Notes: generated from the sequence alone by a model not told the origin. Positions 43,856-52,786 are shown, numbered from the stretch's first letter. The stretch: 64,000 nucleotides of DNA from Dyadobacter fanqingshengii (GCF_023822005.2 NZ_CP098806.1:3782001-3846000), one strand, 5' to 3'. A program made the numbers and translations.

Positions 43856-45025
43856 ATGAAATATTTGATACGGCTTTTGATTGTGGCGTTGGTGATTGAG
43901 TTTGCCGTTTCTTGTAAGCCAGTGCCGGTTTCGCATTGGTTTCCGGTGACTCCGCTGGAACATTATGAGAAGGAGCTTTTTAAGGCGAAAATGGAGAAGA
44001 CTGCTGCTGGGCAAACCTGGTTCAGGGTTAGCGATGCCGTTTTGAATGATTCCATATTTTCGCTCGCGCCCTACCAGGAGCGGTTTTTCCTTGGGGATTC
44101 CGTCCCGGCGCAGGCGATACGGTTAAACATCCCCGAAGGAAGAAGATTGGTCATAGCGCCCTCGCGTGAGCCGGAAGATACTTCGTCGCATTTTTTCATG
44201 GAGCTATACAAGATCAAGCATAACGGTAAGCCGCAGCGACTCGACTACATCAGCGACAAAATGCAAACATTAACCTACACAAATGATGACTCCGACACAT
44301 TATTACTGCGCTTACAAACCGGTCTAGGTGAAAAAATAGCAGTTTCCCTTTCGTTAACCACCGAGCCAGCATTAGGTTTCCCGGTTTCAGGACATGATAT
44401 GTCATCGGTGATCAGTTTTTGGGGAGCGGACCGGGATGGCGGAATCCGCTCACATGAAGGAATTGATATTCGGGCGAAGCGAGGAACGCCTGTCGTCGCA
44501 GCACAAAATGGCTTCGTAACCCAAACGGGAACCAACAATCTGGGTGGAAAAGTCGTTTTCCTATCCTCCATGAATAGCCCATATTCATTGTATTATGCAC
44601 ATCTGGATAGTCAACTGGTTTCTGTTGGAAAGCGTGTGGTTGTGGGCGATACACTTGGACTGGTAGGAAACACAGGCAATGCAATTACCACAGCGCCGCA
44701 CCTGCATTTTGGCATTTATGCCCGGGGTTCCGGAGCGGTGAATCCGTTGTCGTTTATTGATAACCGCAAAGAAAAAATTCCCGGCTTGCCCGAACGGTCG
44801 CGTTGGCTCGGCGACACGGTTCGCATCCGACGTAAAGCCAATTTATATATCTCTCCGCAGTTTGAACAGTCTGGTAAAATCGCCTCCATTTCAGCCAATA
44901 CATTGGTGCGAATACTGGGAGAAATGGCGAAAGGTTTTCGGGTAGAATTGGAAAACGGCACGAAAGGATACATTCCTTCGGTTCCGTTTGAAGCTTATTC
45001 GAAACAAATTTCATTGAATAAATAA
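43856..45025 (+). CDS. M23 family metallopeptidase lipoprotein with C-terminal SH3-like domain
   Basis: 389 residues from ATG 43856, giving a lipoprotein signal (KYLIRLLIVALVIEFAVSC). A beta-rich domain (about 40-185) precedes the LytM/M23 peptidase domain: SHEGIDIRAKRGTPVVAAQN (His and Asp zinc ligands), LYYAHLDSQL, and HLHFGIY (His-x-His). These are the zinc ligands of active lysostaphin-type endopeptidases, so cleavage of peptidoglycan cross-links is expected. The last 65 residues form a bacterial SH3-like fold (NLYISPQFEQSGKIASISAN, GYIPSVPFEAY). It is divergent from the nuclease gene. Confidence 0.88.
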   Translation: MKYLIRLLIVALVIEFAVSCKPVPVSHWFPVTPLEHYEKELFKAKMEKTAAGQTWFRVSDAVLNDSIFSLAPYQERFFLGDSVPAQAIRLNIPEGRRLVIAPSREPEDTSSHFFMELYKIKHNGKPQRLDYISDKMQTLTYTNDDSDTLLLRLQTGLGEKIAVSLSLTTEPALGFPVSGHDMSSVISFWGADRDGGIRSHEGIDIRAKRGTPVVAAQNGFVTQTGTNNLGGKVVFLSSMNSPYSLYYAHLDSQLVSVGKRVVVGDTLGLVGNTGNAITTAPHLHFGIYARGSGAVNPLSFIDNRKEKIPGLPERSRWLGDTVRIRRKANLYISPQFEQSGKIASISANTLVRILGEMAKGFRVELENGTKGYIPSVPFEAYSKQISLNK

Positions 45026-45033
45026 CATTGAAA

Positions 45034-45076
45034 TAAAAAAATCCGGGAGCAGAAAAACTGGTAAATCTGCCCCGGA
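45034..45076 (-). terminator. Terminator of the small lipoprotein gene, possibly bidirectional
   Basis: ATCCGGGAGCAGA (from 45041) pairs with TCTGCCCCGGAT (to 45077) with a single bulge. On the minus strand the stem is followed by TTTTTTTATTT. It lies about 76 bp beyond the stop of the 134-residue lipoprotein and 16 bp after the M23 stop, so it serves both convergent genes. Confidence 0.75.
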
Positions 45077-45152
45077 TCCGCATACAGCCTGGAAGCAAGC
45101 GCCTCTGACTGTGATCTTCTATAAACCTATTTTAATTCAGTTAACCATTGCA

Positions 45153-45557
45153 CTATTGTTTGTCTGCAATCATTTCGATTTCCTGGCCGTCAAAAACCAC
45201 GAAAATGTTCAGCTTATTGGATCTAACGCTTCCTACTTTTTCTGTCCCTTCATAAATGTCAATCCCTGTGCTTCCTGCATTTTTAAGGTTTAATGTTCCC
45301 AGATCTTCATCCGGTTCTGAAACGCCGTCCAGTTTCAGCTTCATTTTGGCAGTCACAACTTCGGCAGAAAACTTATCGAGCAGAACAGTGATTGCTGCTC
45401 CATTTAACGGCTTGTTGGTTCCGTCCACATTCAACTCCGTCACCTTGTAAGTGCCCGCAACCTGGGCGGCCAGTTCAGGTGCCGGATCCTTGGCTTTGTC
45501 TTCCTCGCAGGCAAAAAATAATGTACTCAGGAATAAAATCAGAAAAATCTTTTTCAT
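45153..45557 (-). CDS. Small hypothetical lipoprotein
   Basis: 134 residues with a lipoprotein signal (KKIFLILFLSTLFFAC). The mature part resembles lipocalin-like or DUF4923-like small Bacteroidota lipoproteins in layout (VAGTYKVTELNVDGTNKPLN), followed by alternating beta strands. No catalytic residue is apparent. It is divergent from the TPR kinase gene across a 202-bp region that holds a strong palindrome. Confidence 0.7.
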   Translation of the reverse strand: MKKIFLILFLSTLFFACEEDKAKDPAPELAAQVAGTYKVTELNVDGTNKPLNGAAITVLLDKFSAEVVTAKMKLKLDGVSEPDEDLGTLNLKNAGSTGIDIYEGTEKVGSVRSNKLNIFVVFDGQEIEMIADKQ

Positions 45558-45646
45558 GGCTGTTTTGATTAATAATTGAATAGATAAATGTTATAAAATG
45601 TCCTTTTTGACTCTACAAAGGTAGATGGCTAGTAGCCAGGCAATCA

Positions 45647-45691
45647 ATCCTCTAAAAGTAGGATTTTCGAAAAATCATGCTTTTAGAGGAT
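45647..45691. promoter_or_regulatory. 45-bp nested perfect palindrome upstream of the TPR kinase
   Basis: The outer arms ATCCTCTAAAAG (45647-45658) and CTTTTAGAGGAT (45680-45691) are perfect 12-bp complements. An inner pair GATTTT (45662-45667) and AAAATC (45671-45676) is perfect around CGA, with three-base TAG and ATG spacers. It lies 69 bp before the kinase ATG and 90 bp from the start of the divergent lipoprotein gene. No T run follows on either strand, so it is more likely a regulator site or an RNA hairpin than a terminator. Confidence 0.65.
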
Positions 45692-45759
45692 ATTATTGAA
45701 AGGTTTTATTTAGGAATTTTACACCCGTAATTTTCCATACATAACTCCTCCGTGAATCG

Positions 45760-47682
45760 ATGAAATTAGTTTATACGACGGCCTTACTCTTTTTTCTTTA
45801 TACACATGCGAGCGCTCAAAGCGCAGATGCGATTTTGAAGAAGATCAGGGAAAGTAAGGAAGACACCAACCGCGTGCTGGCATACATTGAATATGGCCAG
45901 TTGCTCGAAAACCAGAATCTTGACAGTGCCGGTAAATATTATTTGAAGGCAGAAGCATTGAGCCAAAAGCTGGACTATAATATGGGGAAGTTCAAATTCC
46001 GCTCGAATTACACCTATATCCTGAATTTGCAAGGAAAATTTGAGCAGGGGCTTAAACTGAATAGAGAAAGTTTCGACATCGCCAGGGACATGAAACACGA
46101 GGTGAATATTGGAAAAAGCCTCGCTAATATTGCCACCAGCCACGTCTACATGGGCAATTTTACCGAAGCCATTAAATATTACCAGCGATCGGCAGACCAG
46201 TTTGAGAAGTTAGGAATGAAGGAATTTCTTCCAAGACTTTACATTAGCATCGGGTCTGCATTCGAGCATGCCAATCTTTTTAATAAGTCATTGGTATACA
46301 AACAAAAAGCCTTGCAGCTGGCGCGTCCGATGAAGGACAGCCTTACACTGGCAGACATTCTGACGAATCTCGGTGGCTGTTATTTCAATTTAAAGCGATA
46401 CAAGGAAGGTCTGGCTGTTTACACTGAGGGACTTGCAGTGGCGCAAAAGATTAAGTCCGACATTTTTGTGGTGCAGGCTTATGGCGGACTTTGCCGGGTT
46501 AACCGCGGACTGAAAAAACTGGACATTGCCCGGGAATACGGAGAAAAAGGCTTGGATCTGGCCAGGAAAACGGGAAATGTGTTTTTGGAAATGGAATGCC
46601 TCCGGGCGCTTATGTTCGTAGCTGAGGATAGTAACCAGCCTGAGCTTTCTGCCAAATACACCCGGGAAGCGCTCAAAATTGCAGAAGACAACGAAATGAC
46701 GGATCATTTGGTGGAGCTTTATGAAGATTACGCAACCGACCTGGCGCGCGAAAACAATTACAAAGGCGCATACGATTATCTGATGAAATACACGATCATG
46801 AATGACTCGATCCAGGGACTTGACATTCAAAAACAATTGCAGGAACTGGACACGAAATATCTGACAGCCCAAAAGGAAAAGCAGATCGTCACGCTTGAAA
46901 AGGAAAAACAAACACGCAACACTCTAATTTATAGCCTCATAGCAGGCTTGGTTGTATTCATATTGATAGCGGTTTTAGTTTACAGGAACATTGCGATCCG
47001 CAAGCGGATCGCCGAACAGGAAGTTTTACAATTGCAGCAGGAAAAACAACTGGTAGCCACAAACTCGATTTTGAAGGGCCAGGAAGAAGAACGCACCCGC
47101 GTAGCCAGAGACTTGCATGACGGTCTCGGCGGATTATTATCTGGTATCAAATTAACTTTAAATTCCGTGAAAGGAAATGTAATTCTACCCGAGGAAAGCG
47201 CTATGACCTTTACCCGGGCACTCACACAACTAGATGGCGCGATCAGCGAAATGCGCCGCGTGGCACACAGCATGATGCCCGAAACATTGGTCCGCTTTGG
47301 CCTGATCGAAGCGCTGAATGATTTCTGCGAGGGGATCAGTGCATCCGGGCAATTAAAAGTGACCATGCAGGATTTCGGCTTCGAAAACCGGCTGGATTCT
47401 TCCATCGAAATCGTGCTTTACCGCGTCGTGCAGGAGCTTTTGAACAATGTGCTTAAATATGCCGAAGCCACGGAAGCGCAGGTGCAGCTTACCTGGATCG
47501 GCAATAATGTGAGCCTTACGGTGGAGGACAATGGAAAGGGTTTTGATGTCCGTAGTCTGGAAACCAGCAAGGGGGCAGGATTTAGAAATGTGCAGGCCCG
47601 GGTTGATTATCTCAACGGCAAGCTCGACATTCAATCCACTCCCGAAGAAGGCACGTCGGTGCTGGTAGAAATTGTAGTATAA
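45760..47682 (+). CDS. TPR-containing sensor histidine kinase (HisKA_3 / NarX class)
   Basis: 640 residues. A signal peptide (KLVYTTALLFFLYTHASAQ) exposes about 350 residues of tetratricopeptide repeats (for example KSLANIATSHVYMGNFTEAI, then KYYQRSADQFEKLG) in the periplasm. A coiled coil precedes a single membrane helix (about 387-408, LIYSLIAGLVVFILIAVLVY). The cytoplasmic part has a HisKA_3 dimerisation domain (EEERTRVARDLHDGLGGLLS, His453) and an ATPase domain (VVQELLNNVLKYAEATEA, VEDNGKGFD). The NarL-type regulator gene follows after 43 bp. Such proteins are common in Bacteroidota; the signal is unknown. Confidence 0.93.
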   Translation: MKLVYTTALLFFLYTHASAQSADAILKKIRESKEDTNRVLAYIEYGQLLENQNLDSAGKYYLKAEALSQKLDYNMGKFKFRSNYTYILNLQGKFEQGLKLNRESFDIARDMKHEVNIGKSLANIATSHVYMGNFTEAIKYYQRSADQFEKLGMKEFLPRLYISIGSAFEHANLFNKSLVYKQKALQLARPMKDSLTLADILTNLGGCYFNLKRYKEGLAVYTEGLAVAQKIKSDIFVVQAYGGLCRVNRGLKKLDIAREYGEKGLDLARKTGNVFLEMECLRALMFVAEDSNQPELSAKYTREALKIAEDNEMTDHLVELYEDYATDLARENNYKGAYDYLMKYTIMNDSIQGLDIQKQLQELDTKYLTAQKEKQIVTLEKEKQTRNTLIYSLIAGLVVFILIAVLVYRNIAIRKRIAEQEVLQLQQEKQLVATNSILKGQEEERTRVARDLHDGLGGLLSGIKLTLNSVKGNVILPEESAMTFTRALTQLDGAISEMRRVAHSMMPETLVRFGLIEALNDFCEGISASGQLKVTMQDFGFENRLDSSIEIVLYRVVQELLNNVLKYAEATEAQVQLTWIGNNVSLTVEDNGKGFDVRSLETSKGAGFRNVQARVDYLNGKLDIQSTPEEGTSVLVEIVV

Positions 47683-47725
47683 ATTGCTTTTAGCAAAAAA
47701 CGTATCCCAACTTTATCTGAACATT

Positions 47726-48343
47726 ATGAGCGTTAAAATCCTGATTGTAGACGACCATCCGTTGGTTTTGGAAGGCCTTAAATCGCTGTTATCCGAAAGC
47801 GAGGGCTTATCGGTCGTGGGGACCGCAACCAACGCCATTGACGCCATTGCATTTCTCAAAGCCAATGAAGTCGACATTGCTTTTTTAGACATTAACCTGC
47901 CCGACATCAGCGGAATTGAGCTTTGTAAGAAGGTGAAGGACCAGTTTCCCGAAGTCAAAACGCTTGCATTGAGCACATTCAGCGAGCGCGCTTATGTGTC
48001 CCGCATGATCCAGAACGGCGCTTCGGGATATCTGATCAAGAGTTCGAGCAAGGAAGAAATTTTGGAAGCGATTCAGCAAGTGCAAGCCGGCGGTTATTTC
48101 ATGAATGTCAATTTTGACCAGGCAGCTGCCACGCCCACGCCAAAAACCATCCCATTCCTGACCCGCCGCGAAAAAGAAGTCCTCATCCTCATCGCCGAAG
48201 GCCTCACTAACCCCCAGATCGCCGACAAACTTTTCGTAAGCGTCACCACCGTAAACAGCCACCGCCAAAACCTCCTAATGAAATTCGAAGTTTCAAATAC
48301 CGCATCGCTCATTAAACTAGCAGCGGGATTGGGGTTGATTTAA
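47726..48343 (+). CDS. NarL/FixJ-family response regulator
   Basis: 205 residues from ATG 47726. The receiver domain has the acidic pair in ILIVDDHPLVLEGL, phospho-acceptor Asp55 (IAFLDINLPDISG) and a Lys in GYLIKSSSKEEI. The LuxR-type helix-turn-helix (about 143-203) is clear: FLTRREKEVLILIAEGLTNP, then QIADKLFVSVTTVNSHRQNL. It pairs with the TPR kinase encoded just upstream. The palindrome upstream of that kinase is a candidate for autoregulation. Confidence 0.93.
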   Translation: MSVKILIVDDHPLVLEGLKSLLSESEGLSVVGTATNAIDAIAFLKANEVDIAFLDINLPDISGIELCKKVKDQFPEVKTLALSTFSERAYVSRMIQNGASGYLIKSSSKEEILEAIQQVQAGGYFMNVNFDQAAATPTPKTIPFLTRREKEVLILIAEGLTNPQIADKLFVSVTTVNSHRQNLLMKFEVSNTASLIKLAAGLGLI

Positions 48344-48398
48344 AAGGATAAGCAAAGTTTCAATTGGTGGGATACTCAAAAAATTATTAAATTTGAGA

Positions 48399-48611
48399 AT
48401 GACAACATTAAGAGTAAGCATACTGAACCCCAAAGCGACGAAATTGCTGAAAGATCTGGCAGATCTTGAACTAATAGCAATTGAAAAGCAGTCTGCTTCA
48501 GGCTTTGCTTCAATTCTCAAACGACTACGTTCCAAAAACAAATCAATTCCCAATATGGATGAAATCACCAGGGAAGTAGAATTGGTCCGTAGCAAACGAT
48601 ATGAGAAATAA
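48399..48611 (+). CDS. Putative antitoxin of a PIN-type toxin-antitoxin pair
   Basis: 70 residues from ATG 48399. The N-terminus is a short beta strand followed by a helix (TTLRVSILNPKATKLLKDLA), and the C-terminus is basic and helical (SILKRLRSKNKSIPNMDEIT), like small antitoxins placed before PIN toxins. The gene overlaps the PIN gene by 11 bp, the usual translational coupling of such modules. The exact antitoxin family is not recognised. Confidence 0.75.
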   Translation: MTTLRVSILNPKATKLLKDLADLELIAIEKQSASGFASILKRLRSKNKSIPNMDEITREVELVRSKRYEK

Positions 48612-49014
48612 TTCTAAAAAAATAATTTTAGACACCAATCTTTGGATAAGTTTTCTCACTTCAAAAGACTTTTCGAAGCTCGATAAGATCCACTTCTCCC
48701 GGAAATGCCGCTTGGTTTTTAGCGAAGAACTTATGCAGGAATTCTTGCAAGTCGCAGGCCGCCCAAAATTCAAAAAATATTTTTCCTCTGATGATCTGGA
48801 AGCAATTCTAGAATCAATAGAAGAGTTTGCGGATTTTGTTCACGTCACCACAGTAACAACGCTCTGCCGCGATCCGAAGGATAATTTTTTACTTTCGCTG
48901 GCAATTGATAGTAAAGCTAATTATTTGCTAACTGGGGACACTGATCTCCTGGATATCAAGAAAATAACTAATACTGAGATATTGACGATTTCCCAATTTT
49001 TACAAAAAATATAG
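48601..49014 (+). CDS. PIN-domain toxin (putative ribonuclease)
   Basis: 137 residues. PIN-family features are present: the first acidic residue in KKIILDTNLWISFLTS, a second acidic position in VFSEELMQEFLQV, CRDPKDNFLLSLAIDSKANY for the third, and LLTGDTDLLDI at the end. This set defines Mg-dependent PIN ribonucleases of the 'putative toxin-antitoxin system toxin component, PIN family' group. It overlaps the antitoxin gene by 11 bp. No integrase or transposase flanks the module. Confidence 0.88.
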   Translation: MRNNSKKIILDTNLWISFLTSKDFSKLDKIHFSRKCRLVFSEELMQEFLQVAGRPKFKKYFSSDDLEAILESIEEFADFVHVTTVTTLCRDPKDNFLLSLAIDSKANYLLTGDTDLLDIKKITNTEILTISQFLQKI

Positions 49015-49094
49015 TTTCTCTTAAATGCCTGAGGTCGACCGACGTATACTGGCAAGGATTTTTTACTTCTTATAGGAATACTAATCCAATCCGT

Positions 49095-49802
49095 ATGGTT
49101 AAGACGATTTACTGTTTCTTTTTTGTGTTGGTCTTTTCTGCTTCAGGCGCTTTTGCGCAGCTTACTATTTTTAATGTTTCTTCTTCCGAAATTACGGAAA
49201 AGAATAAATTGAGCTTTCAGCAGCAATTTGAAATCCAGGATGTTATCAACTCTACAACCACCGCGACTTACGGTCTTGGCAAATTTTGGGAAGTAGGTGT
49301 TAATGTTTTCAATGTCAACTACGAACGCGCTTCACATCATTTTGTCCACAACGATTCCAGTGATGTTGAGCCCTATGCGCCTCTCGTCCTTGTCAATACA
49401 CAGAAGTTATTCAAAATTAATAAAGTGCTGGGAATCGGATTGGGCGGTTTGATCGGGACAAATCTTGCCCATAAAAAGCATCTGGTCTATTTTACTTACA
49501 CCAATCTCGCTGCTTCACTCGCAGATGAACATTACAAACTTGCAGCCGGAGGCTATTTTGCAAATAACGGCTACCTCGGTGAAGGTCCTATTAAAGGAGT
49601 TCAACTTGGCCTTGATGCCGGAATCTGGTATGAAAAAATACACCTATTAGCCGACTGGCTTTCCGGCTCCAATTCCAAAGGCCAACTTTCCACAGGCGTC
49701 GGAATATATTTCCTGAAACATCTGCCCGTATCAGTAGGCTGGCAACGCTCCAATGCCGACGGCTCCCAAGGCTGGGTGCTGCAAGTTACCTATGTTCCCT
49801 AA
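49095..49802 (+). CDS. Hypothetical secreted or outer-membrane protein
   Basis: 235 residues with a signal peptide (VKTIYCFFFVLVFSASGAFA, then Q). The mature part is beta-rich with alternating glycine and aromatic residues (GKFWEVGVNVFNVNYERASH, GIGLGGLIGTNLAHKK, GVQLGLDAGIWYEKIHLLAD, VGIYFLKHLPVSVGWQ), which suggests an outer-membrane beta-barrel of about ten strands. No family recognised. It ends 14 bp from the end of the convergent sulfatase gene. Confidence 0.7.
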   Translation: MVKTIYCFFFVLVFSASGAFAQLTIFNVSSSEITEKNKLSFQQQFEIQDVINSTTTATYGLGKFWEVGVNVFNVNYERASHHFVHNDSSDVEPYAPLVLVNTQKLFKINKVLGIGLGGLIGTNLAHKKHLVYFTYTNLAASLADEHYKLAAGGYFANNGYLGEGPIKGVQLGLDAGIWYEKIHLLADWLSGSNSKGQLSTGVGIYFLKHLPVSVGWQRSNADGSQGWVLQVTYVP

Positions 49803-49816
49803 TTTGCTAATTAATT

Positions 49817-51271
49817 TCACTCATTCGTCACCAAACTTCCAAAGGGGAATAATGTGGACGAGACGTGCGCGCGATTCATGATTTGGCCTAGTTCTTTGGC
49901 TTTTTCCGGGAATTGGGGGGTAATGTTTGTGGTTTCGCCCGGGTCTTTGGAGAGGTCGTAGAGTTCAACTAACGCATCGGGGTTCCCGGCAGCTTTTAAC
50001 CTTACCGCTTTCCAGTTGCCTTGCCTAACCGCCTGTCTGCCACCTTGTTCATGAAATTCCCAGTACAAATAATCGTGCTTTTTCTGAGTAGGCTTGCCTT
50101 TTAATGCATCCGTGAACGATATGCCGTCAATGTTGGATGGCGGTTGGGCATTCGCCAATTCGGTGAAAGTGGGTAAAATGTCCCAAAATGCGCCAATGTA
50201 GTCACTCTTTGAATTTGGTTTGATAACTCCTGGCCAGCGTGCGGCGAATGGCTCTCTTACCCCGCCTTCATACAAATCACGCTTTACGCCGCGGAAGCCG
50301 CCGCTGCTATTGAAAAATTTCGGGTCCGCGCCGCCTTCCACGTGTGGGCCGTTGTCGCTGGTGAAGATGACGAGCGTATTTTTGTCCAGCCCTTTTTCCT
50401 TTAATTTATCCAAAACCTGCCCCACGTACATATCCAGACGTGAAACCATGGCCGCAAATGTGGCCCGCGGATATTCCTGGGAAGCGTAGCCACCGCTTTT
50501 TGCATTGGAACCATAATCTGCGCCACGGTGAAATTTCTCTTCAAACTTGCCTTTATAAGACTGAAAAATACTATCGTCGGGCACGAGCAACTCGGCGTGT
50601 GGCAAAATGTAGGGCAAAAATAGGAAAAATGGCTGCTTACCATCGCGGCTATCCATAAAGCTCAGCGCCTTTTTCTGGATAAGATCGGGTGCGTATTCCT
50701 TATTATAAAGCAGGTTTTTATTGGCTTCGAGAACTATTTTCTTATCATTTTCCCAAAGATGGTTCGGATAATAACGGTGAGCGAGACTCTGGCAATTATA
50801 ACCATAAAACTGATTGAAACCCTGTTTATTAGGATCTCCCTCCGATCCAACCGGGCCCAGCCCCCACTTTCCAAATGCACCGGTAACGTAACCTGCTTTT
50901 TGCAAAATTTCAGCAACCGTTAAAACAGAATCCGCAATGGGCTGCTGGCCCTCTGGCGAAACGCTTTTATTTCCCCTTATATAGGTATGACCCGTGTGCT
51001 GGCCGGTTAATAAGGAAGATCTGGAAGGTGCGCAAACAGAAGTTCCTGCATAAAATTGGTTAAAAATCATCCCTTCCCGCGCCAAACGGTCAATGTTAGG
51101 TGTTTTAATGAGCTTTTGTCCATTAAATCCAACATCCCCGTAACCAAGGTCATCGGCAAGAATAAAAATAATATTGGGGCGAGCTGCTTTTGGGGTCTGA
51201 GTCTGTGCGTTTAATTCCGCTCCGGTGAGATGAACTATCAAGCAGCAAATCAGTGCAATAACGTTTTTCAT
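49817..51271 (-). CDS. Arylsulfatase (family S1, FGly type)
   Basis: 484 residues with a signal peptide (ending GAELNAQ). The S1 signature C-x-P-S-R is at Cys80 (SVCAPSRSSLLTGQHTGHTY), the residue that a formylglycine-generating enzyme converts to formylglycine; calcium ligands appear in ILADDLGYGD, and FTSDNGPH carries the third metal site. It hydrolyses a sulfate ester in the periplasm or outside; which glycan or aryl substrate is unknown. The gene runs opposite to the LacI regulator and sugar operon, so it may belong to the same regulon. No sulfatase-maturation gene is in the window. Confidence 0.93.
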   Translation of the reverse strand: MKNVIALICCLIVHLTGAELNAQTQTPKAARPNIIFILADDLGYGDVGFNGQKLIKTPNIDRLAREGMIFNQFYAGTSVCAPSRSSLLTGQHTGHTYIRGNKSVSPEGQQPIADSVLTVAEILQKAGYVTGAFGKWGLGPVGSEGDPNKQGFNQFYGYNCQSLAHRYYPNHLWENDKKIVLEANKNLLYNKEYAPDLIQKKALSFMDSRDGKQPFFLFLPYILPHAELLVPDDSIFQSYKGKFEEKFHRGADYGSNAKSGGYASQEYPRATFAAMVSRLDMYVGQVLDKLKEKGLDKNTLVIFTSDNGPHVEGGADPKFFNSSGGFRGVKRDLYEGGVREPFAARWPGVIKPNSKSDYIGAFWDILPTFTELANAQPPSNIDGISFTDALKGKPTQKKHDYLYWEFHEQGGRQAVRQGNWKAVRLKAAGNPDALVELYDLSKDPGETTNITPQFPEKAKELGQIMNRAHVSSTLFPFGSLVTNE

Positions 51272-51616
51272 TATTTACTACTATATTTGATTCACTTCAA
51301 AAAGACATTATAACCGCTGGAATACTTGAAAATCGGTGGCTATCTTTGCCCTGATACCCTACGACAGCACAGACGACTCGCATGAAATTGACAACCACCG
51401 AAAATTCCGGCAAGTCGGTCCTGAGCTGTCTCATAGGGTATCAGGGTTCAATAGTATTTATCCCGATGCAATCTTGAAGTTATAATCTACTTACTTGATA
51501 GACAAAATAAGGAGATAATAATCAAACATACAATAGTCATCAGCAATAAAGCTTTGCTGACAGGTAGATTTTTTAAAATACCACTTCTTTGGTAATCTAT
51601 TATTACTAACCTTTCG
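51272..51616. other. Intergenic region between sulfatase and LacI genes
   Basis: 345 bp. The only structured part is the 98-bp inverted-repeat element at 51349-51446. The rest is AT-rich without a clear ORF, RNA gene or exact Bacteroidota promoter on either strand, although promoters for both divergent genes must lie here. Confidence 0.6.
51349..51446. repeat. 98-bp near-symmetrical inverted-repeat element (MITE- or structured-RNA-like)
   Basis: The ends CCCTGATACCCTA (51349-51361) and TAGGGTATCAGGG (51434-51446) are perfect 13-bp complements. Inward, GACAGC pairs with GCTGTC after a short bulge, and GACGACT pairs with AGTCGGTC with one extra base, so most of the element folds into one long hairpin with a roughly 30-nt apical loop. 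No open frame and no target-site duplication is evident. It fits a small non-autonomous inverted-repeat transposable element or a structured RNA; I cannot choose from one copy. Confidence 0.7.
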
Positions 51617-52675
51617 ATGGAGAAAGACAATACTTATTTTGGCGTAAAAGAGATTGCGCGGCGTGCCAATGTTTCGATTGCCACGGTGGACAGGGTCATT
51701 CACAACCGGACCGGCGTTTCTGAAAAAACCAAAAAGAAGATCAACGAGATCATCAAGGCGCTTGATTATCAACCCAATATCCTAGCCAGCCGCTTGGCTT
51801 CGCGTAAAATTATCTCTCTTGCTGTGCTGCTTCCAAAAGTTTCTCCGGAGACTGATTTCTGGGAAGCGCCCCTCAAAGGAATCGATCGTGCGCAGCAGGA
51901 AATTAAAAAATATGGTGTTCAGGTCACCACTTTTCTTTTTGATCTGAATGATCATAATTCTTTCAATGAACAAACAAAATTAATCCTGGAAGGCACATTT
52001 AATGGTGTTTTGATGGCACCGTCCTTCGTTGAAGAAGCCCGCGGATTTGTCAAGGCTTGTAATAAATTAAAAATCCCCTTTACATTCATTGATTCGGACA
52101 TTCCGGACCAGGAAAATCTGACCTATATCGGCCCGCATTTGTTTCAAAGCGGTTATGTAGGGGCCAAGCTGCTGACTTACCGGCTGAAAGAAAAGCACAA
52201 AGTGCTGGTTGTCAATATTTCAAAAGACACTGATACTTATAATTATCTGCAAATCGAGGAAGGCTTCCGGTCGTATTTCAAAGATCACAATCTCCCGGGT
52301 GAGATCATTCGTGTGGACATTAAAGATACGGACAGTCTCTCCGTAACGCGCGACCTTAAACGCATCCTGCATACGCATGAGGACATTGAGGCGATTTTCG
52401 TCACCAATTCACGCGTTTCCGCAGTCGCCTCTTTTCTTGAAAAAAATAAGCGCGGCGACATCTCTTTAATAGGCTACGATTTTCTTAAAGAAAACGTCCG
52501 CTATCTGAATGAAGGGCTGATTGATTTTCTGATCTGCCATAAACCCGAAGAACAGGGTTACCGCGGATTAATGGCGCTATATCAAACATTGGTGCTCGGA
52601 ACCGCCGTGGAAAAAGTACATTTTATGCCTATTGACATTATTACAAGAGAAAACCAGGCCTTTTATCAAAATTAA
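51617..52675 (+). CDS. LacI-family transcriptional regulator
   Basis: 352 residues. The LacI helix-turn-helix is at the N-terminus (VKEIARRANVSIATVDRVIH, then NRTGVSEKTKKKI), followed by the hinge helix and a periplasmic-binding-protein-like sugar-sensing domain (ISLAVLLPKVSPETDFWEAP, LMAPSFVEEARGF, NISKDTDTYNYLQIEEGFRS, SLIGYDFLKENVRYL). It precedes the Gfo/Idh-NagA-NagB operon by 173 bp, and a perfect palindrome lies in that gap, so it most likely represses that operon until a sugar binds. Confidence 0.92.
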   Translation: MEKDNTYFGVKEIARRANVSIATVDRVIHNRTGVSEKTKKKINEIIKALDYQPNILASRLASRKIISLAVLLPKVSPETDFWEAPLKGIDRAQQEIKKYGVQVTTFLFDLNDHNSFNEQTKLILEGTFNGVLMAPSFVEEARGFVKACNKLKIPFTFIDSDIPDQENLTYIGPHLFQSGYVGAKLLTYRLKEKHKVLVVNISKDTDTYNYLQIEEGFRSYFKDHNLPGEIIRVDIKDTDSLSVTRDLKRILHTHEDIEAIFVTNSRVSAVASFLEKNKRGDISLIGYDFLKENVRYLNEGLIDFLICHKPEEQGYRGLMALYQTLVLGTAVEKVHFMPIDIITRENQAFYQN

Positions 52676-52757
52676 AGGCATAACCGGCAAAAGACCATAT
52701 AAAGTCCTTTGTTTTAAGGTTAGTCCAAAATAATTTACAATCAAATCGATCAATAAG

Positions 52758-52786
52758 TTGTTAGTAAAAATATATTAGTATATTTA
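52758..52786 (+). promoter_or_regulatory. Candidate promoter of the Gfo/Idh-NagA operon
   Basis: TTG at 52758-52760, an 18-nt spacer, then TATATTTA (52779-52786), which matches TAnnTTTG at 7 of the 8 defined or free positions. The start site would fall on the palindrome directly downstream, as expected for repression by LacI-type proteins. Confidence 0.5.

Noticed and set aside
48364..48395. Promoter for the toxin-antitoxin pair (TTG, 21 nt, TAAATTTG)
   Set aside because: The -7 element ends only 3 bp before the antitoxin ATG, which would place the transcription start at or inside the start codon; probably a chance match.
51349..51446. tRNA gene or intrinsic terminator
   Set aside because: There is no cloverleaf or anticodon arm and no T run after either arm; the structure is one long hairpin.
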